A stretch of DNA of 64,000 nt from Lonicera japonica (Eukaryota; Streptophyta; Magnoliopsida; Dipsacales; Caprifoliaceae), in assembly GCA_021464415.1 (NCBI GenBank), contig CM038469.1, positions 2,396,501 through 2,460,500 of the forward strand. The letters run 5' to 3'. Position 1 is the stretch's first letter, and each line of letters starts with the position of its first letter. Positions 51,101 to 54,100 of the stretch are shown here, in pieces. A program made the translations under genes and the position numbers. The notes under the pieces are model-generated. The model made no database searches, had not been told where the DNA came from, and saw nothing but the letters and a program-made list of their open reading frames with translations.

Positions 51101-54100
51101 AGTTGGACTAGGTTTATCGTGTCAAGATCTTCTTACCAGGGTTCAAGTGGAGGATAATTCTCATTTGGACAAAGAAACATACAAGATGCAGGAAATAGAT
51201 TTACTAAGAAAAATTGTTAGGGGCTTATGTCATATATTGTGTCAATTTACCCAATCTTCATATGATACTCTAGAAAGTCTATCTGATTATTTTCCATTGG
51301 GAACAAATGATGCTGACTCAGATATTACGCCTAAGTCGTTCAGTCTGATGACTGGTGATGATCTGGAGGAAGATATTTGGGGTGTTGCAGGGCTTGTTTT
51401 GGGTTTGGGGAGTTCTGTTAGTGCAATATACAGAGCTGGAGCTCATGATGCTGTCCTTATAATAAAAGACTTAATCATATCATGGATACCTCATGTGAAC
51501 CCTTCAATTCAAAATTCAGCTATGAGTGAGAAACGCGAGATAGTATTATCTGTGGGATCTTGTCTTGCACTCCCCATTATAGTAGCTTTTTGCCAGAGAG
51601 TAGAACTCATTAATGATGCTGAAGTGGACCATATAGTGAGTGGCTGCAGGGAGCTCATTTCTGAACTAGTTTCTTTTAAGAAATCTGGAATCCTCCACCA
51701 AAGCTTGTTATTGGCATCTTGTATTGGAGCAGGGAACCTTCTAGCTTGCATTTTAAACGAAGGGGTGTACTCAGTGGAACTTGAGCATGTTACAGATATT
51801 CTGGATTTGTTTAGAAAAACCTATTCTAATCCCCACCCTCCTCTTATCCATTTGGGTGGCATGCTTGGAGTTGTTAATGCATTAGGAGCAGGTGCTGGGA
51901 CTCTGTTTCAACATTTGCCTTTTACCTCTTCCCATGGTGCTTATGAGCAAAAGGTGACTCTCTCTCTCTCTCTATATATATATATTTCTTAATCTTATAT
52001 GTTTTGTTTTTTTTGTTTCCAGCAGGAATCTTCTTCTATTATGGGTCCTTTACTCTTAAGGCCTGTTATGGAGCCTGATTTGACGTCATTGATACAAGAA
52101 ATATTTCTTGTTGCAAAAGACCCTGATGACCAACAACTGCAACAATATGCAGCATGGGCAGTTTCTTTTCTTAGGCATTACTTGACCTTTAGAGAAACTC
52201 GAAATGAGGATAGTAACTTCCCAAATGATGCATCAGGCCCAAAGTCCATTTCTCAAAGCTTTCCCGAGGACAGTTTAGTCATGAAACTCTGTTTGTGGCT
52301 AATGCATCTAAACTATCATGGGGTGTGTCTCTTTTCACAACAATTGCTTGTCCAAAGTCTCTTCGTTTTATCTCAAGAAATTACTTTTTGCATGTTTGTT
52401 TTATCTCAAGCAGCTGTCTAAAGCATCTTTGTACACCGTTTCATGTGTTTGTGTCTAATTTGACTGAACTAACTTCTTTTTGGTTTCTTTCCACTTCTAT
52501 GCTTTTCCAAAGCATCTTTATTTTATCCCAAGAAATCATTCATAGCATCCATTTTTTTTATCTCAAGAAATTATTCATGGCGTCTTTGCATACTTGTTCA
52601 TTTGTCTTAGTACGTAACATGATGTCTATTATGAACGGCAAAGGATCACACCGAGGATCTCTTGATTTCATAAGGTCTATTTTTTTCCATTTCAAATTGA
52701 GGATTATAGTGCAACATGGTTCCTCTAGGTTCTAATTTTACCACGTCACAACCATATTAGCGGTTAAAATACAATACGATATAGTGAGGGGTGAAGCATT
52801 CTTGAATCATTAAGGGAGAGGGATCCATTAAATGGAACTCGTGCTGATTGTCCATTTGATACTTTCGTGGCCTACACTCAACAAGTGTTAGAGAAACTAC
52901 GAACTAGTTTGAATACATAAATATGTAAGTGATTGGATATGGTTGAGACCCAAATTGACTACTTCATGGTTGAATCTCAGGGATAACTCTAATGATAAAT
53001 TTCAGATCAATGATTTCCTCATCATTAATTTACTGTCCCTTTCTATCAGTTTCATTTCCTATCAATTTCTTTTTTAATTTATTCCTCCATAGATCTTTGG
53101 ATATTGTTTTTGAGTTGGGTTACAATGCGTGTGTATATGGATAAGTCAACTGGGTAGTGACAATTTGTCCACTAACATTTTAAGGAATACATTTTTTGAC
53201 ATACAAGGTGAAAAAGGCGCAAAGTTACAGACCATTTGAAAGCCTTCATAAAGTTATTTTACTTTCAGTCATCTACTATAATTGTTCCATTTATTTTTGC
53301 TCTCTTGCACAAAATTATGTACTGTGTGTATCGGAGGTTGTAAGCTAAATATTCCTTTTGCAAGTCATCCCCTTTGCCTCTGGTGATTCTTCTTGAGTCC
53401 CAATCATCTAGACATGGAACTAAGCTACATAGCGAGTGGGTTAGCCTAGTGGTAATGGTTCACCTGGATCTGGAGGTCCCGGATGTAAGCCTCATCCGGA
53501 GTGGGGAGGGTTCTTTGCTATTCGTAGTAAAAAGGTAGAGACTTAGACCTTCCTTTTTTGAAAAAAGAAAAATAAAAAAGAAAGCTAAGCTACAACAGAT
53601 AATGTGAGAAAATAAAGAAGGCCAATTTTGTTGGAAAAAAAGGCCAGTCTATTAATCACTCTTAACAGCCATATTTGCAGGCCAAGAATTACTCCCTCAT
53701 TCTTTTTAAACTGTGTGCATGTTGGCAATTGGTGGAAAGTTACTTTATTTATCTTCCTTGCGTCCATTTATGCCCACCCAAAAAGAAATGCAAAATTACC
53801 TACACCTTAAAACTAATATTTTCCTGATTGATATTGCATCTTTTGGCTTTATAAAACCCAGACAGGTACCATTTCACATGTCAACACGGTGACAACTGTT
53901 TTACGATGCCTTTCTCATGCTCCCCGATTACCCATTTTGGATTGGGGAGCAATCATCAGACGGTGCATGAGATATGAGGGTCAAGTTGCCGGTTTTTTTG
54001 AGTCAGATTCAGCTCTTAAGAAAGGAATTCTGAGAGAGGAATGCCTATTCTTCTCTTTAGCTCATGCAAGCCAATTTGATTCACTCATTAGCTTCCTCGA

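Noticed and set aside
53440..53480. Functional tRNA gene
   Set aside because: The A box is good but the B box is degenerate and no full cloverleaf can be folded; a SINE head is more likely.
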